Positions 13,740-22,508 of a stretch of DNA of 39,901 bases are shown here, piece after piece. Location: assembly GCA_016718605.1 (NCBI GenBank), contig JADKCY010000016.1, positions 1-39,901 on the forward strand, written 5' to 3'. This DNA is from Lysobacterales bacterium. Lineage in GTDB: Bacteria; Pseudomonadota; Gammaproteobacteria; Xanthomonadales; Xanthomonadaceae. Each line of letters opens with the position of its first letter. Positions within the stretch are counted from its first letter, which is position 1. The position numbers and the translations under genes were made by a program. A model generated the notes under the pieces. The model worked only from the letters and a program-made list of their open reading frames with translations. It was not told the DNA's origin and made no database searches.

Positions 13740-14233
13740 AAGTCACGGTCAAAGTCACAGGCGGCAAGAAAGTCTATCAGTCAATGGTCAAGTTAGGCGA
13801 GTCCATTGACACGATAGTCAATGCCGACATTGAGAAGCAAATGAACGCGGCGATGAAAGAACTACAACGCCCCGGCAAGCCTATCACCTACCCCGTCAAA
13901 TGGGATAGCGAACGGCAACGGCGGGCCTTCTTTGCCACTGACGGATTCGGCGCTGGCATCCCGTACAAACGCACAGGCCGCTATAGTAAATCATTCCGCG
14001 TGGTCAAGACAGGCAAGGGCGCGAAACGTTCATACGCGCTAATCAACACATGGGCGAAGGCTAAATACGTGGGCGGTGATGCACGAGCGCAGCGTCAATC
14101 GCGCATTCACGCGGGCCGCTGGCCGTTGGTGGCTGACACGGTTCGAAAGTTTGCCCAGCGTTTAGTCAAGAGCAGGCCGCAAACGACAAGCAAGATCAGG
14201 AACTTGATTCGCAGTCTAGGGCTAGGGATATGA
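13736..14233 (+). CDS. Head-tail connector or minor virion protein (gp10-like)
   Basis: 165 aa from GTG 13736, overlapping the MuF stop. Basic throughout. PVKWDSERQRRAFFATDGFG and PYKRTGRYSKSFRVV resemble the conserved block of HK97 gp10-like/neck proteins (W-x-S-x-K/R-Q...G-x-Y-x-R-T-G), though these usually lie after the capsid gene. The end is a basic helix. Likely virion-associated or assembly role; the order here is unusual. Confidence 0.55.
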   Translation: MKVTVKVTGGKKVYQSMVKLGESIDTIVNADIEKQMNAAMKELQRPGKPITYPVKWDSERQRRAFFATDGFGAGIPYKRTGRYSKSFRVVKTGKGAKRSYALINTWAKAKYVGGDARAQRQSRIHAGRWPLVADTVRKFAQRLVKSRPQTTSKIRNLIRSLGLGI

Positions 14234-14403
14234 GAGAGCGCGGGAGTTCGTATTTCGCATTTGTGTTGTTCTGCATATCGCAAGGTATAATTTGCTTCGT
14301 CGCGGCAACTGGAGATTTTAAGACGGCGGCTATCTTGTCGCCACTGTCAACTATGGTAGGATTCGGCGCGTTATATGCACTAATCGAGGAGCGCATACCG
14401 TGA
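14230..14403 (+). CDS. Small two-helix membrane protein
   Basis: 57 aa starting at ATG 14230, overlapping the preceding stop, and ending at 14403, overlapping the next start. Two hydrophobic stretches (SYFAFVLFCISQGIICFVAA; ILSPLSTMVGFGALYALI) are separated by a short charged turn. Membrane location is clear; the role in the head block is not. Tight coupling on both sides supports it. Confidence 0.55.
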   Translation: MRERGSSYFAFVLFCISQGIICFVAATGDFKTAAILSPLSTMVGFGALYALIEERIP

Positions 14404-14855
14404 ATGAGTTCGTCATATTCTATTTAGCGGTACACAATGAGAATCAAGCCGTCAAGGTTGGTCACTGTGTCGTTAAGCAAATACGAATAGACGGTGATGC
14501 TATTGACAAGATTCAAGTATCATTAGACGAACACCGAGCCGGAATACCAGCACACTGTGACAGGAGTCCACAAGGCATGAGCGAAACGCAACAGCCGTAC
14601 ACCGTGACGAGCGCAACGCCTGTGCCGCCTGACTACCTACGCGGGGCGCATGTTATGACATTGACGAAACACGAATCCGACTTGATTGAGTCGGCACGCG
14701 CCAATCGTGACATCGTACTCACTACCCTGTGCCGTGTTGACGGCAAGATTATCGCCCGCTTGCAGAAAGCGCGGGCTGAGTCGCGTTTCACGGGCGCAAA
14801 CATGGCGGTAGTCGATTTCAAGACGGGCGCGGTGGGCGTGGTGGCCGTGGAGTGA
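14400..14855 (+). CDS. Unknown protein closing the first head operon
   Basis: 151 aa from GTG 14400 (overlap GTGA). The first 58 residues are strand-rich (FVIFYLAVHNENQAVKVGHC). The rest (MSETQQPYTVTSATPV...) could be a separate protein starting at ATG 14577, preceded by AGGAG eleven bases upstream. The second part has helices ESDLIESARANRDI and a strand-rich end. No family recognised. It ends just before the promoter/terminator region at 14879-15004. Confidence 0.5.
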   Translation: MNEFVIFYLAVHNENQAVKVGHCVVKQIRIDGDAIDKIQVSLDEHRAGIPAHCDRSPQGMSETQQPYTVTSATPVPPDYLRGAHVMTLTKHESDLIESARANRDIVLTTLCRVDGKIIARLQKARAESRFTGANMAVVDFKTGAVGVVAVE

Positions 14856-14878
14856 TAACCCAAGTTTAACGCAAACTA

Positions 14879-14934
14879 TATCCCAAAACTGATACTTGAC
14901 ATTCTAGCAAACATACCGCATACTATTTGGGATA
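14879..14934 (+). promoter_or_regulatory. Late-region promoter framed by a 9-bp inverted repeat
   Basis: TTGACA (14896-14901), 17-base spacer, CATACT (14919-14924). TATCCCAAA (14879-14887) and TTTGGGATA (14926-14934) flank it as perfect inverted arms. The arrangement parallels 5660-5702, suggesting the same control principle with a different arm sequence. Confidence 0.55.
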
Positions 14935-14968
14935 ACTGCATACGTTGTACCGCAAGTCGATTGAATCG

Positions 14969-15004
14969 AGGCGCGTGACCTTCACAGGTTGCGCGCCTTT
15001 TTTG
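14969..15004 (+). terminator. Rho-independent terminator or attenuator ahead of the protease
   Basis: AGGCGCG (14969-14975) pairs with CGCGCCT (14992-14998); ACC/GGT adds pairs inside, and a run of T follows. It lies about 40 bases after the promoter start point, so transcription from 14934 would yield a short RNA of about 70 bases unless read through. The palindrome TCGATTGAATCGA (14957-14969) precedes it. Confidence 0.65.
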
Positions 15005-15016
15005 TTTGGGGTGGCT

Positions 15017-16009
15017 ATGGATGAATCTATCGAAAATAAACTAAACACCATCAACTCTGCATTTAGGGCGCAATACCCTATTCCGCTAAGTCAAGTAGCA
15101 ACAGAGACGGTAAGCGCTGATTATTGGTGCATCGAAACTCACGACGATTATGTGATAGTCTCTAGCGCTGACAGATACTATCGCGTCGGATTCTCAATGA
15201 ATGGCGACAAGCCAGTATTTGACGAGCGCGATAAGTGGCTAGAGGTTGTCCGAAAGATTTCATGGGATGAAGTCAAGGCCGCGTTTGAGCTGAAATATGG
15301 TTCACGCAACAGCCGACAAGACGCGGCACGCTTGCAGATGATTCACGACTACGCCCGCGAAAACGGCGCGGCCTGTGGCGAGGATGAGTCAAAGAGTGTT
15401 GACGATTCGCTCGTCACGTTCGGCGCAAGCGTTAAGGCGCTGGGCGATGGCCGTGTAGGTGGCTATCTCGTCAAGTTCTCAACGGCGCACGACCCGGACA
15501 TGACGGGCGATTATTTCACGGCGACTACCGATTTCGGTGACGCTGATAAGTCGCCTGTCCTATATCATCACGGCCTTGATGTCAAAGTCGGCAAGCGGGT
15601 GATTGGTGACGCAACCCTGCGGCGTGACGACATTGGCATTTGGGCTGAGGCGCAACTCAAAATGAGAGACGCCTACGAGCAAACGATTTACCGCATGGCT
15701 GAGGCTGGTAAGTTGGGTTGGAGTAGCGGCACGGCGTCACATCTTGTAGAGCGCAAATCATACGGCGGAGCGAATGAAATCACCCGCTGGCCGCTGGGCT
15801 TGGATGCTTCACTAACGCCCACCCCAGCCGAACCACGCAACACCGCGCAACCTATCAAGAGTGTATCCCCGTCATTGCTTGAGATTCCAGAGGCGGCACA
15901 GGAAAACCGCGACGAATCAACAGCGACGGCTATTGAGCAACCTGTCAAAACAAATCTAGGAGATCAAGCAATGGATAACGAAGTGTTGGACATAGCGTCA
16001 AGGCTTTGA
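15017..16009 (+). CDS. Prohead protease, open into the capsid gene
   Basis: From ATG 15017 with GGGGTGG upstream. N-terminal 110 residues are phage-specific. The caudoviral protease domain follows: GRVGGYLVKFS, SPVLYHHGLD with the catalytic His, LKMRDAYEQTIYRMAEAGKL and GWSSGT with the nucleophile Ser. It trims capsid and scaffold during maturation. The frame has no stop before the capsid start: it reads QPVKTNLGDQAMDNEVLD, with AGGAG and ATG 15971 inside. It ends at 16009 only because copy 1 carries two extra bases near 15990. An uninterrupted protease-capsid polyprotein, or internal initiation of capsid, is implied. Confidence 0.8.
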   Translation: MDESIENKLNTINSAFRAQYPIPLSQVATETVSADYWCIETHDDYVIVSSADRYYRVGFSMNGDKPVFDERDKWLEVVRKISWDEVKAAFELKYGSRNSRQDAARLQMIHDYARENGAACGEDESKSVDDSLVTFGASVKALGDGRVGGYLVKFSTAHDPDMTGDYFTATTDFGDADKSPVLYHHGLDVKVGKRVIGDATLRRDDIGIWAEAQLKMRDAYEQTIYRMAEAGKLGWSSGTASHLVERKSYGGANEITRWPLGLDASLTPTPAEPRNTAQPIKSVSPSLLEIPEAAQENRDESTATAIEQPVKTNLGDQAMDNEVLDIASRL

Positions 16010-17159
16010 CCGCTAAGGTTGAAGCGCTTGAGACGACCATCAAGAACGCGCCGCCCGTCAAGACGCTGGGCAATGGCGTTGAAGTCATCGACAACGAGAA
16101 GCCATTCAAGAGCATCGGCGATCAACTGATGGCGATCAAGGCACAGGCCGAGGGCAAGTTGACCGAACGTCAACACAACGGCATCAAGGCCATCACCGCC
16201 GATTACATCAAGGCGACGGGCGCGAGTGAAGCGGTTGCCAGTGATGGCGGCGTGTTACTACAGCCTGATTTTAGCAACGACCTGACCAAGCAAACGTTTG
16301 AATATGGCACGCTTTTGGGCCTGTTGAACGTGCAAGAGATCGGGCCGAACGCCAACAGCAAGATCGTCAATCGCGTCAAAGAGACTAGCATCGCTTCGAC
16401 GTTGTTCGGAGGCGTGACGGCTTACTGGACTGGCGAAGCGGGCGCGTATAGCGCGACCAAGCCGACTTTCACGCAAGACGAAGTCAAGTTGAACAAAGTC
16501 ACGGGCCTGTACTACGCCACCGATGAATTGATGCAAGACGCTACCGCGCTGAGTGGCGAGATTATGCGCATGTTCTCTAGCGCGATTCGCTTCAAGAGTA
16601 GAGTCTGCGGTGTGGGGAAGGCAACGGCGTCGGTATGCCGCTGGGCATCACGGCGGGCGGTTCTGTTGTGACTCAGGCCAAAGAGGGTGCGCAGGCCGCA
16701 GATTCCGTAGTGTACGAAAATGTCATCAAGATGTACAGCCGTTTGTTCCCGATGTCGCAACGGGCGAACACGACCGCTTGGATTTGCAATGCTGACGTTC
16801 TTCCGCAGTTGAACACGCTGGTACAGGTGGGCGGCACGGCGGCGATTCCTGCCAAGTTCGTTGACTGGGGAGCTGACGGCATCATGCGCATGATGGGACG
16901 CCCGGTGTACACCGTGCCGTATGCGTCAACCATTGGCGATTTGTACGACCTGATGCTGATTGACTTTGCTTGGTATGACGCAATTAGCAAGGGCGGCATG
17001 CAGGGCGCTTCGTCCATCCACGTGGCCTTCACGACTGGCGAGCAAGCCTTCCGGTGGGCGTATCGGTTTGGCGGCAAGCCCGCGATTGACTACGTTGTGA
17101 CGCCTCACAAGGGCAGCAACACCGTCGCGCCGTTCGTCGCATTGGCCGCTCGCGCCTAA
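15971..17159 (+). pseudogene. HK97-fold major capsid protein, copy 1 (three frameshifts)
   Basis: Capsid family sequence throughout: coiled delta-like N-terminus (SVKALTAKVEALETTIKN), ASDGGVLLQPDFSNDL, TAYWTGEAGAYSATKP, LNKVTGLYYATDELMQD, then LGITAGGSVV and FAWYDAISKGGMQGASS. The frame is broken by two extra bases near 15990 and one extra base each near 16596 and 16614. The last 174 codons (from ATG 16635) are intact and supply the correct C-terminus. Combined with copy 2, the intact protein is about 396 aa. AGGAG lies eight bases before ATG 15971. Confidence 0.8.
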
Positions 17160-17187
17160 TCAACACACTATCAAGCACACTAGCAAG

Positions 17188-17210
17188 CCCGCGCCAATCA
17201 ATGGCGCGGG
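17188..17210 (+). other. Intercistronic hairpin after the capsid gene (repeated at 20098-20120)
   Basis: CCCGCGCCA ATCAA TGGCGCGGG, nine perfect pairs, between the capsid stop and the next start in both repeat units. No T-run follows. Stems here in other phages stabilise abundant capsid mRNA or dampen downstream transcription. Confidence 0.55.
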
Positions 17211-17232
17211 GCTACTATGGAGAACAATAACC

Positions 17233-17704
17233 ATGTTGCACTTTCCGACTAAAGCAAAGATCGTCAACCTGTTAGCCCCCGCCGCTGATGCGGGTGGCCG
17301 AACGTCTGCGGTATGCGTCCCTTAAAAATGCCGTGCGGGCCTGGGTGGTTGTGTACCTGACGCAAGGCGCGGCCAATACCGTGCAACTTGACCCAGTGCA
17401 AGCGACGGCGGTTGCTGGTACTGGCACGAAGGCTCTGACGAACAACTGTCAGATTTTCAGCAACCTTGACGTATCCGCGAGTGATACGCTTGTGTCTCGC
17501 ACCGCCGCAAAGACGTACACGACTGACGCGGGCGTTCACAACAAGATCGTCATCTTCCAGATTGACCCAGCCGAAACGATGGACACTGCAAACTCGTTCG
17601 ACTGCATTGGCATCACGACCGGGGCTAGCGCGGCGGCTAACATCACCTCGGCATTCCTGATTGCCGACTTGAAGTACAGCGACGCGGGCCTGATCACCGA
17701 CTAA
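17233..17704 (+). pseudogene. Post-capsid virion protein, copy 1 (2-base deletion)
   Basis: Same gene as 20143-20616 but lacking two bases near 17311 (GCGGTATGCG where copy 2 has GCGGTGTATGCG), which breaks the frame after GGRTSA. Sequence from SLKNAVRAWVVVYL to the stop is intact. Position after the capsid suggests a head decoration or completion protein. Confidence 0.7.
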
Positions 17705-17714
17705 GGAGCAAGCA

Positions 17715-18209
17715 ATGTACAAGATTGACTATCAAAAAGCGGCCATCGTCGGCGCTCTGTTGCTGGCCTTGATTGCGCTGTATGTGGCGCTGAGTGCGAC
17801 CACTGCCCCGGCCCCTGTGGTGAATGTTCCGCCCGTTGCGTCGTCTCAATCGTTCGCCTGTGGCGCTGGTACGATGTGCGTGACGGCTAACGGTCGCGTC
17901 GTGGACATCCTGAGCGGTGGCACGTTCAATATCAACTCCGGCGCGGTGTTTACTGTTGGTGGCTTGACGCAGTATGCTATCAGTTACTTTAGCGCCGATG
18001 TCACGAACGGCTCGATGGTGACGCATGGACTACCCGGTGCGCCTACTTACCCCAACTGTATGGCCTACAATGCTGGCTTCATTACGCAGACGGTACAGAT
18101 CAGCGCGGCCAATGCTACCTCGGTGACTTTCCGCGTGTTCGATGCGGCAGGTTTGCCGTGGACTGGCGCGCAAGTCGCCGCCCGTTGTTCTGCGGTTTAC
18201 GTCCCTTAA
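17715..18209 (+). CDS. Membrane-anchored or virion protein, copy 1
   Basis: 164 aa, AGGAG seven bases before the ATG. A hydrophobic helix (residues 8-29, AAIVGALLLALIALYVAL) follows a short basic N-terminus; then a Pro/Ala linker (TTAPAPVVNVPPVA) and a beta-rich domain with four cysteines (FACGAGTMC..., PNCMAYN, ARCSAVYV). It reads as a type II membrane protein exposing a beta domain, or a virion surface protein with a removable anchor. Near-identical to 20627-21121. No family recognised. Confidence 0.6.
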   Translation: MYKIDYQKAAIVGALLLALIALYVALSATTAPAPVVNVPPVASSQSFACGAGTMCVTANGRVVDILSGGTFNINSGAVFTVGGLTQYAISYFSADVTNGSMVTHGLPGAPTYPNCMAYNAGFITQTVQISAANATSVTFRVFDAAGLPWTGAQVAARCSAVYVP

Positions 18210-18216
18210 CCTAGCG

Positions 18217-18248
18217 GCGGGGGTGTACCGATAAACGTACATCCCCGC
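18217..18248 (+). other. Intercistronic hairpin (repeated at 21129-21160)
   Basis: 18217-18228 pairs with 18237-18248 in a 12-bp stem with one G-U and an eight-base loop CGATAAAC. It lies just before the connector gene in both repeat units. No T-run. Confidence 0.5.
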
Positions 18249-18260
18249 TAAGGTTGCGCT

Positions 18261-19802
18261 ATGTACTACGCCACTCTAACGCAAGTCAGAGCATATCTAA
18301 AACTAGACACGGCAGAGACGGGCGATGACGCGCTGTTGACAGACTTCATCCGCTCATCTAGCCGCTACTGTGACACGCGCTCAGGTACGCACTTCTACCC
18401 GTTGATTGAGACGCGCTACTTCGATGTGCCAGAGAATCGGCGCATGTTGCAGTTTGACGATCACTTGCTTGAGTTGACGGGCGCAACCAATGGCGATTCG
18501 ATGGCTATCACGCTGTCCGACTTGCTGTATCACCCCGCAACAACCTACCCGAAATACGGCACATCGCTTAAGGCGCAATCGTCACAGGTGTGGACATCTG
18601 ACGGCTATGGCGAATGCGAGCAAGTCATCGCCTTAACTGGCGTGTGGGGATACCATGACGACTACTCACGCGCTTGGGTCTTGTCAGGTGACGCGGTGGC
18701 CGATGCGCTGGGCTTGGATGCGTCACTGACTCCCACCCCAGCCGAGCCGCGCAATACCGCACAACCTATCAAAAGTGTATCCCCGTCATTGCTTGAGATT
18801 CCAGAGGCGGCACAGGAAAACCGCGACGAATCAACAGCGACGGCTATTGAGCAACCTGTCAAAACAAATCTAGGAGATCAAGCAATGGATAACGAAGTGT
18901 TGGATAGCGTCAAGGCTTTGACCGCTAAGGTTGAAGCGCTTGAGACGACCATCAAGAACGCGCCGCCCGTCAAGACGCTTGGAAACGGCGTGGAAGTCAT
19001 CGACAACGAGAAGCCATTCAAGAGCATCGGCGATCAACTGATGGCGATCAAGGCACAGGCCGAGGGCAAGTTGACCGAACGTCAACACAACGGCATCAAG
19101 GCCATCACCGCCGATTACATCAAGGCGACGGGCGCGAGTGAAGCGGTTGCCAGTGATGGCGGCGTGTTACTACAGCCTGATTTTAGCAACGACCTGACCA
19201 AGCAAACGTTTGAATATGGCACGCTTTTGGGCCTGTTGAACGTGCAAGAGATCGGGCCGAACGCCAACAGCAAGATCGTCAATCGCGTCAAAGAGACTAG
19301 CATCGCTTCGACGTTGTTCGGAGGCGTGACGGCTTACTGGACTGGCGAAGCGGGCGCGTATAGCGCGACCAAGCCGACTTTCACGCAAGACGAAGTCAAG
19401 TTGAACAAAGTCACGGGCCTGTACTACGCCACCGATGAATTGATGCAAGACGCTACCGCGCTGAGTGGCGAGATTATGCGCATGTTCTCTAGCGCGATTC
19501 GCTTCAAGGTAGAGTCTGCGGTGTGGGAAGGCAACGGCGTCGGTATGCCGCTGGGCATCACGGCGGGCGGTTCTGTTGTGACTCAGGCCAAAGAGGGTGC
19601 GCAGGCCGCAGATTCCGTAGTGTACGAAAATGTCATCAAGATGTACAGCCGATTGTTCCCGGCTTCGCAACGCGCCAATACTACCGCGTGGTTTGTCAAC
19701 AATGACGTTTTGCCGCAGTTGAACACGCTGGTACAGGTGGGCGGCACGGCGGCGATCCCTGCCAAGTTCGTGGACTGGGGGCTGACGGCATCATGCGCAT
19801 GA
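18261..19802 (+). pseudogene. Chimeric frame: connector N-terminus joined to protease tail and capsid
   Basis: 513 codons that are not one natural gene. Residues 1-151 equal the connector protein of 21173-22024 (MYYATLTQVRAYLKLD...). At GDAVADALGL the sequence switches to the protease C-terminus (DASLTPTPAEPRNTAQ) and on into capsid. The switch is the repeat junction at 18707. The frame ends in the capsid at a one-base deletion near 19780. A real fusion is conceivable but unlikely, since the capsid part is also broken. Confidence 0.8.
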
Positions 19803-20069
19803 TGGGACGCCCGGTGTACACCGTGCCCGTATGCGTCAACCATTGGCGATTTGTACGACCTGATGCTGATTGACTTTGCTTGGTATGACGCAATTGCAAG
19901 GGCGGCATGCAGGGCGCTTCGTCCATCCACGTGGCCTTCACGACTGGCGAGCAAGCCTTCCGGTGGGCGTATCGGTTTGGCGGCAAGCCCGCGATTGACT
20001 ACGTTGGTGACGCCTCACAAGGGCAGCAACACCGTCGCGCCGTTCGTCGCATTGGCCGCTCGCGCCTAA
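18885..20069 (+). pseudogene. Major capsid protein, copy 2 (four frameshifts in the 3' part)
   Basis: From ATG 18885 (AGGAG upstream) the frame is intact for 299 codons, through VESAVWEGNGVGMPLGITAG to FVDWG. It is then broken by a missing A near 19780, an extra C near 19826, a missing A near 19895 and an extra G near 20006. The end FVALAARA and stop at 20069 match copy 1. Differences from copy 1 include SRLFPASQ versus SRLFPMSQ and WFVNNDV versus WICNADV, the pattern of strain variants. Confidence 0.8.
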
Positions 20070-20142
20070 TCAACACACTATCAAGCACACTAGCAAGCCC
20101 GCGCCAATCAATGGCGCGGGGCTACTATGGAGAACAATAACC

Positions 20143-20616
20143 ATGTTGCACTTTCCGAACAAAGCGAAGATCGTCAACCTGTTAGCCCCCGCCGCTGATG
20201 CGGGTGGCCGAACGTCTGCGGTGTATGCGTCCCTTAAAAATGCCGTGCGGGCTTGGGTGGTTGTGTACCTGACGCAAGGCGCGGCCAATACCGTGCAACT
20301 TGACCCAGTGCAAGCGACGGCGGTTGCTGGTACTGGCACGAAGGCGCTGACGAACAACTGTCAGATTTTCAGCAACCTTGACGTATCCGCGAGTGATACG
20401 CTTGTGTCTCGCACCGCCGCAAAGACGTACACGACTGACGCGGGCGTTCACAACAAGATCGTCATCTTCCAGATTGACCCAGCCGAAACGATGGACACTG
20501 CAAACTCGTTTGACTGCATTGGCATCACGACCGGGGCTAGCGCGGCGGCTAACATCACCTCGGCATTCCTGATTGCCGACTTGAAGTATAGCGATGCGGG
20601 CTTGATCACCGACTAA
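20143..20616 (+). CDS. Post-capsid virion protein, intact copy
   Basis: 157 aa. N-terminal MLHFPNKAKIVNLLAPAADA, then a beta-rich body with many Thr/Ala residues (AVRAWVVVYLTQGAANTVQL, FQIDPAETMDTANSFDCIGI) ending DLKYSDAGLITD. Composition and position directly after the capsid fit a head decoration or stabilisation protein. No conserved motif identifies the family. The capsid-gene hairpin lies upstream. GGAG is about 12 bases before the ATG, a loose spacing. Copy 1 (17233-17704) is frameshifted. Confidence 0.6.
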   Translation: MLHFPNKAKIVNLLAPAADAGGRTSAVYASLKNAVRAWVVVYLTQGAANTVQLDPVQATAVAGTGTKALTNNCQIFSNLDVSASDTLVSRTAAKTYTTDAGVHNKIVIFQIDPAETMDTANSFDCIGITTGASAAANITSAFLIADLKYSDAGLITD

Positions 20617-20626
20617 GGAGCAAGCA

Positions 20627-21121
20627 ATGTACAAGATTGACTATCAAAAAGCGGCCATCGTCGGCGCTCTGTTGCTGGCCTTGATTGCGCTGTATGTGGC
20701 AATCAGCGCGACCACTGCCCCCGCGCCTGTTGTGAATGTTCCGCCCGTGGCGTCGTCTCAATCGTTCGCCTGTGGTGCTGGTACGATGTGCGTCACGGCT
20801 AACGGGCGAGTCGTGGACATCCTGAGCGGCGGCACGTTCAATATCAACTCAGGCGCGGTGTTTACGGTGGGCGGCTTGACACAGTATGCCGTGAGTTACT
20901 TTAGCGCCGATGTAACTAACGGCTCGATGGTGACGCATGGACTACCCGGTGCGCCTACCCACCCCAACTGTATGGCCTACAATGCTGGCTTCATTACGCA
21001 GACGGTACAGATCAGCGCGGCCAATGCTACCTCGGTGACTTTCCGCGTGTTCGATGCGGCAGGTTTGCCGTGGACTGGCGCGCAAGTCGCCGCCCGTTGT
21101 TCTGCGGTTTACGTCCCTTAA
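20627..21121 (+). CDS. Membrane-anchored or virion protein, copy 2
   Basis: 164 aa, differing from 17715-18209 by a few residues (LYVAISATT, YAVSYFSAD, PTHPNCM). Same single hydrophobic helix, Pro-rich linker and four-cysteine beta domain. Most differences between the copies are silent, so both encode a working product. In a single-copy genome only one would exist. Confidence 0.6.
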   Translation: MYKIDYQKAAIVGALLLALIALYVAISATTAPAPVVNVPPVASSQSFACGAGTMCVTANGRVVDILSGGTFNINSGAVFTVGGLTQYAVSYFSADVTNGSMVTHGLPGAPTHPNCMAYNAGFITQTVQISAANATSVTFRVFDAAGLPWTGAQVAARCSAVYVP

Positions 21122-21172
21122 CCTAGCGGCGGGGGTGTACCGATAAACGTACATCCCCGCTAAGGTTGCGCT

Positions 21173-22024
21173 ATGTACTACGCCACTCTAACGCAAGTCA
21201 GAGCATATCTAAAACTAGACACGGCAGAGACGGGCGATGACGCGCTGTTGACAGACTTCATCCGCTCATCTAGCCGCTACTGTGACACGCGCTCAGGTAC
21301 GCACTTCTACCCGTTGATTGAGACGCGCTACTTCGATGTGCCAGAGAATCGGCGCATGTTGCAGTTTGACGATCACTTGCTAGAGTTGACGAGCGCAACC
21401 AACGGCGATGCGACGGCGATCACGTTGTCTGACTTGCTGTATCACCCCGCTACAATCTACCCGAAATATGGCACGTCACTCAAAGCGCAATCGTCGCAGG
21501 TGTGGACATCCGACACTTACGGAGAATGCGAACAAGTCATCGCCTTAACTGGCGTGTGGGGATACCATGACGACTACTCACGCGCTTGGGTCTTGTCAGG
21601 TGACGCGGTGGCCGATGCGCTGGGCCTGAATGCGTCGGTGACTACTATCAACGTCACAAACGCAAGCGGGGCGGCTAACGACTTGATCGGCCCGCGCTTT
21701 CAGGCCGGGCAACTCATCAAAGTCGATTCAGAATACATCGACATCACGTCAATCACTGGAAATGCGCTAACAGTTGTGCGCGGCGTCTATGGTAGCACGG
21801 CGGCGGCACACTTGACGGCAGCGCCTATCAGCGTCTATCGGACTATGGCAGATGTGACAATGGCCGTGATTCGCTTGACGGCATGGCGCTACAGGCAAAA
21901 AGACGCCAACGTGTTTGACGCTACCACCATCATCGGGACTGGCGTCAAGACCACGCCAAGCGCAACCCCGCCCGATGTTGACGGGCTGATACCCATGCCG
22001 ATCCACTTGGTGTACAGGCAATGA
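21173..22024 (+). CDS. Head-tail connector protein
   Basis: 283 aa. MYYATLTQVRAYLKLDTAET followed by DDALLTDFIRSSSRYCDTRS is the helical start typical of gp6-like/DUF-type head-tail adaptors. A beta-rich insertion follows (VTTINVTNASGAA...VDSEYIDITSI...LTVVRGVYGST), reminiscent of a virion surface domain, then a helical end (MAVIRLTAWRYRQKDANVFD). The protein should form the ring beneath the portal. A truncated copy begins the chimeric frame at 18261. Stop overlaps the next start. Confidence 0.65.
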   Translation: MYYATLTQVRAYLKLDTAETGDDALLTDFIRSSSRYCDTRSGTHFYPLIETRYFDVPENRRMLQFDDHLLELTSATNGDATAITLSDLLYHPATIYPKYGTSLKAQSSQVWTSDTYGECEQVIALTGVWGYHDDYSRAWVLSGDAVADALGLNASVTTINVTNASGAANDLIGPRFQAGQLIKVDSEYIDITSITGNALTVVRGVYGSTAAAHLTAAPISVYRTMADVTMAVIRLTAWRYRQKDANVFDATTIIGTGVKTTPSATPPDVDGLIPMPIHLVYRQ

Positions 22025-22497
22025 CAATCGCAACCGTTTGCGCGGCGTTGAAAACAATCTGCAACGGCGTGACGGGCGTCACATCGGATAGCGTGACGCT
22101 GACGATCAAGGCTTACGACCCGCCGCCCGCGTCAATGGATAGCGTAAGGCTTCCGGCTGTTTACGTGTTCACAGGATCGGCAGAGTTTGACACGCAGTCA
22201 TACGGGCCGGAAGAAGTTGCAATCACGCGAGAGTACGAGGTTCATTGTGCGGTATTGGCAGAGAACGCGGCAACCCCTGAGTTACGCGAGAAGCATTGCC
22301 GCCCGTTGCTGGAATCGTTACGCACGAAACTACTGCAATATCCTAATTTAGGCGGCGTGGTAACGGTGCAGAACATGACCCCGCTCAGTGATAGCGGCGT
22401 TATCGCTCTGCCTGAATATGGCGGCAATCACATCGGTTTCATAATCACAATCAACACACTTGAGATCGTCGCACGGACATACGCAAGCGGCGAATAG
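22021..22497 (+). CDS. Tail-completion/terminator-like protein
   Basis: 158 aa, start overlapping the connector stop (ATGA). A helix (TIATVCAALKTICNGVTGV) is followed by strands (LPAVYVFTGSAEFDTQSYGP, ITREYEVHCAVLAEN) and the helix LLESLRTKLLQYPNL, the layout of gpU/gp17-type tail terminators that cap the tail tube. Position between connector and tail-tube gene agrees. Assignment is by order and predicted fold. Confidence 0.55.
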   Translation: MTIATVCAALKTICNGVTGVTSDSVTLTIKAYDPPPASMDSVRLPAVYVFTGSAEFDTQSYGPEEVAITREYEVHCAVLAENAATPELREKHCRPLLESLRTKLLQYPNLGGVVTVQNMTPLSDSGVIALPEYGGNHIGFIITINTLEIVARTYASGE

Positions 22498-22508
22498 GAG
22501 CATAGAAC

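Larger units (their letters stand above)
15793..18706 (+). repeat. Tandem direct repeat, unit 1 (2.9 kb)
   Basis: Runs from the protease 3' end through capsid, two further genes and the first 150 codons of the connector gene. It is followed immediately by unit 2 at 18707. Equivalent points are 2910-2914 bases apart, varying with local indels. Long identical blocks alternate with divergent blocks (for example 15805-15860 and 16741-16800). The crossover lies in GCTGGGC followed by TTGGATGC or CTGAATGC, shared by the protease and connector genes. Confidence 0.9.
18707..21618 (+). repeat. Tandem direct repeat, unit 2 (2.9 kb)
   Basis: Second copy of 15793-18706. It enters from the connector gene at GCTGGGCTTGGATGC and leaves at GCTGGGCCTGAATGCGTC, where the connector gene continues to its real end. 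Its capsid 5' half is intact and its 3' half is broken, the reverse of unit 1. Confidence 0.9.

Noticed and set aside
18261..19802. A genuine connector-protease-capsid fusion protein
   Set aside because: The switch is exactly at the repeat junction, the capsid part is truncated by an indel, and the intact connector exists at 21173-22024.
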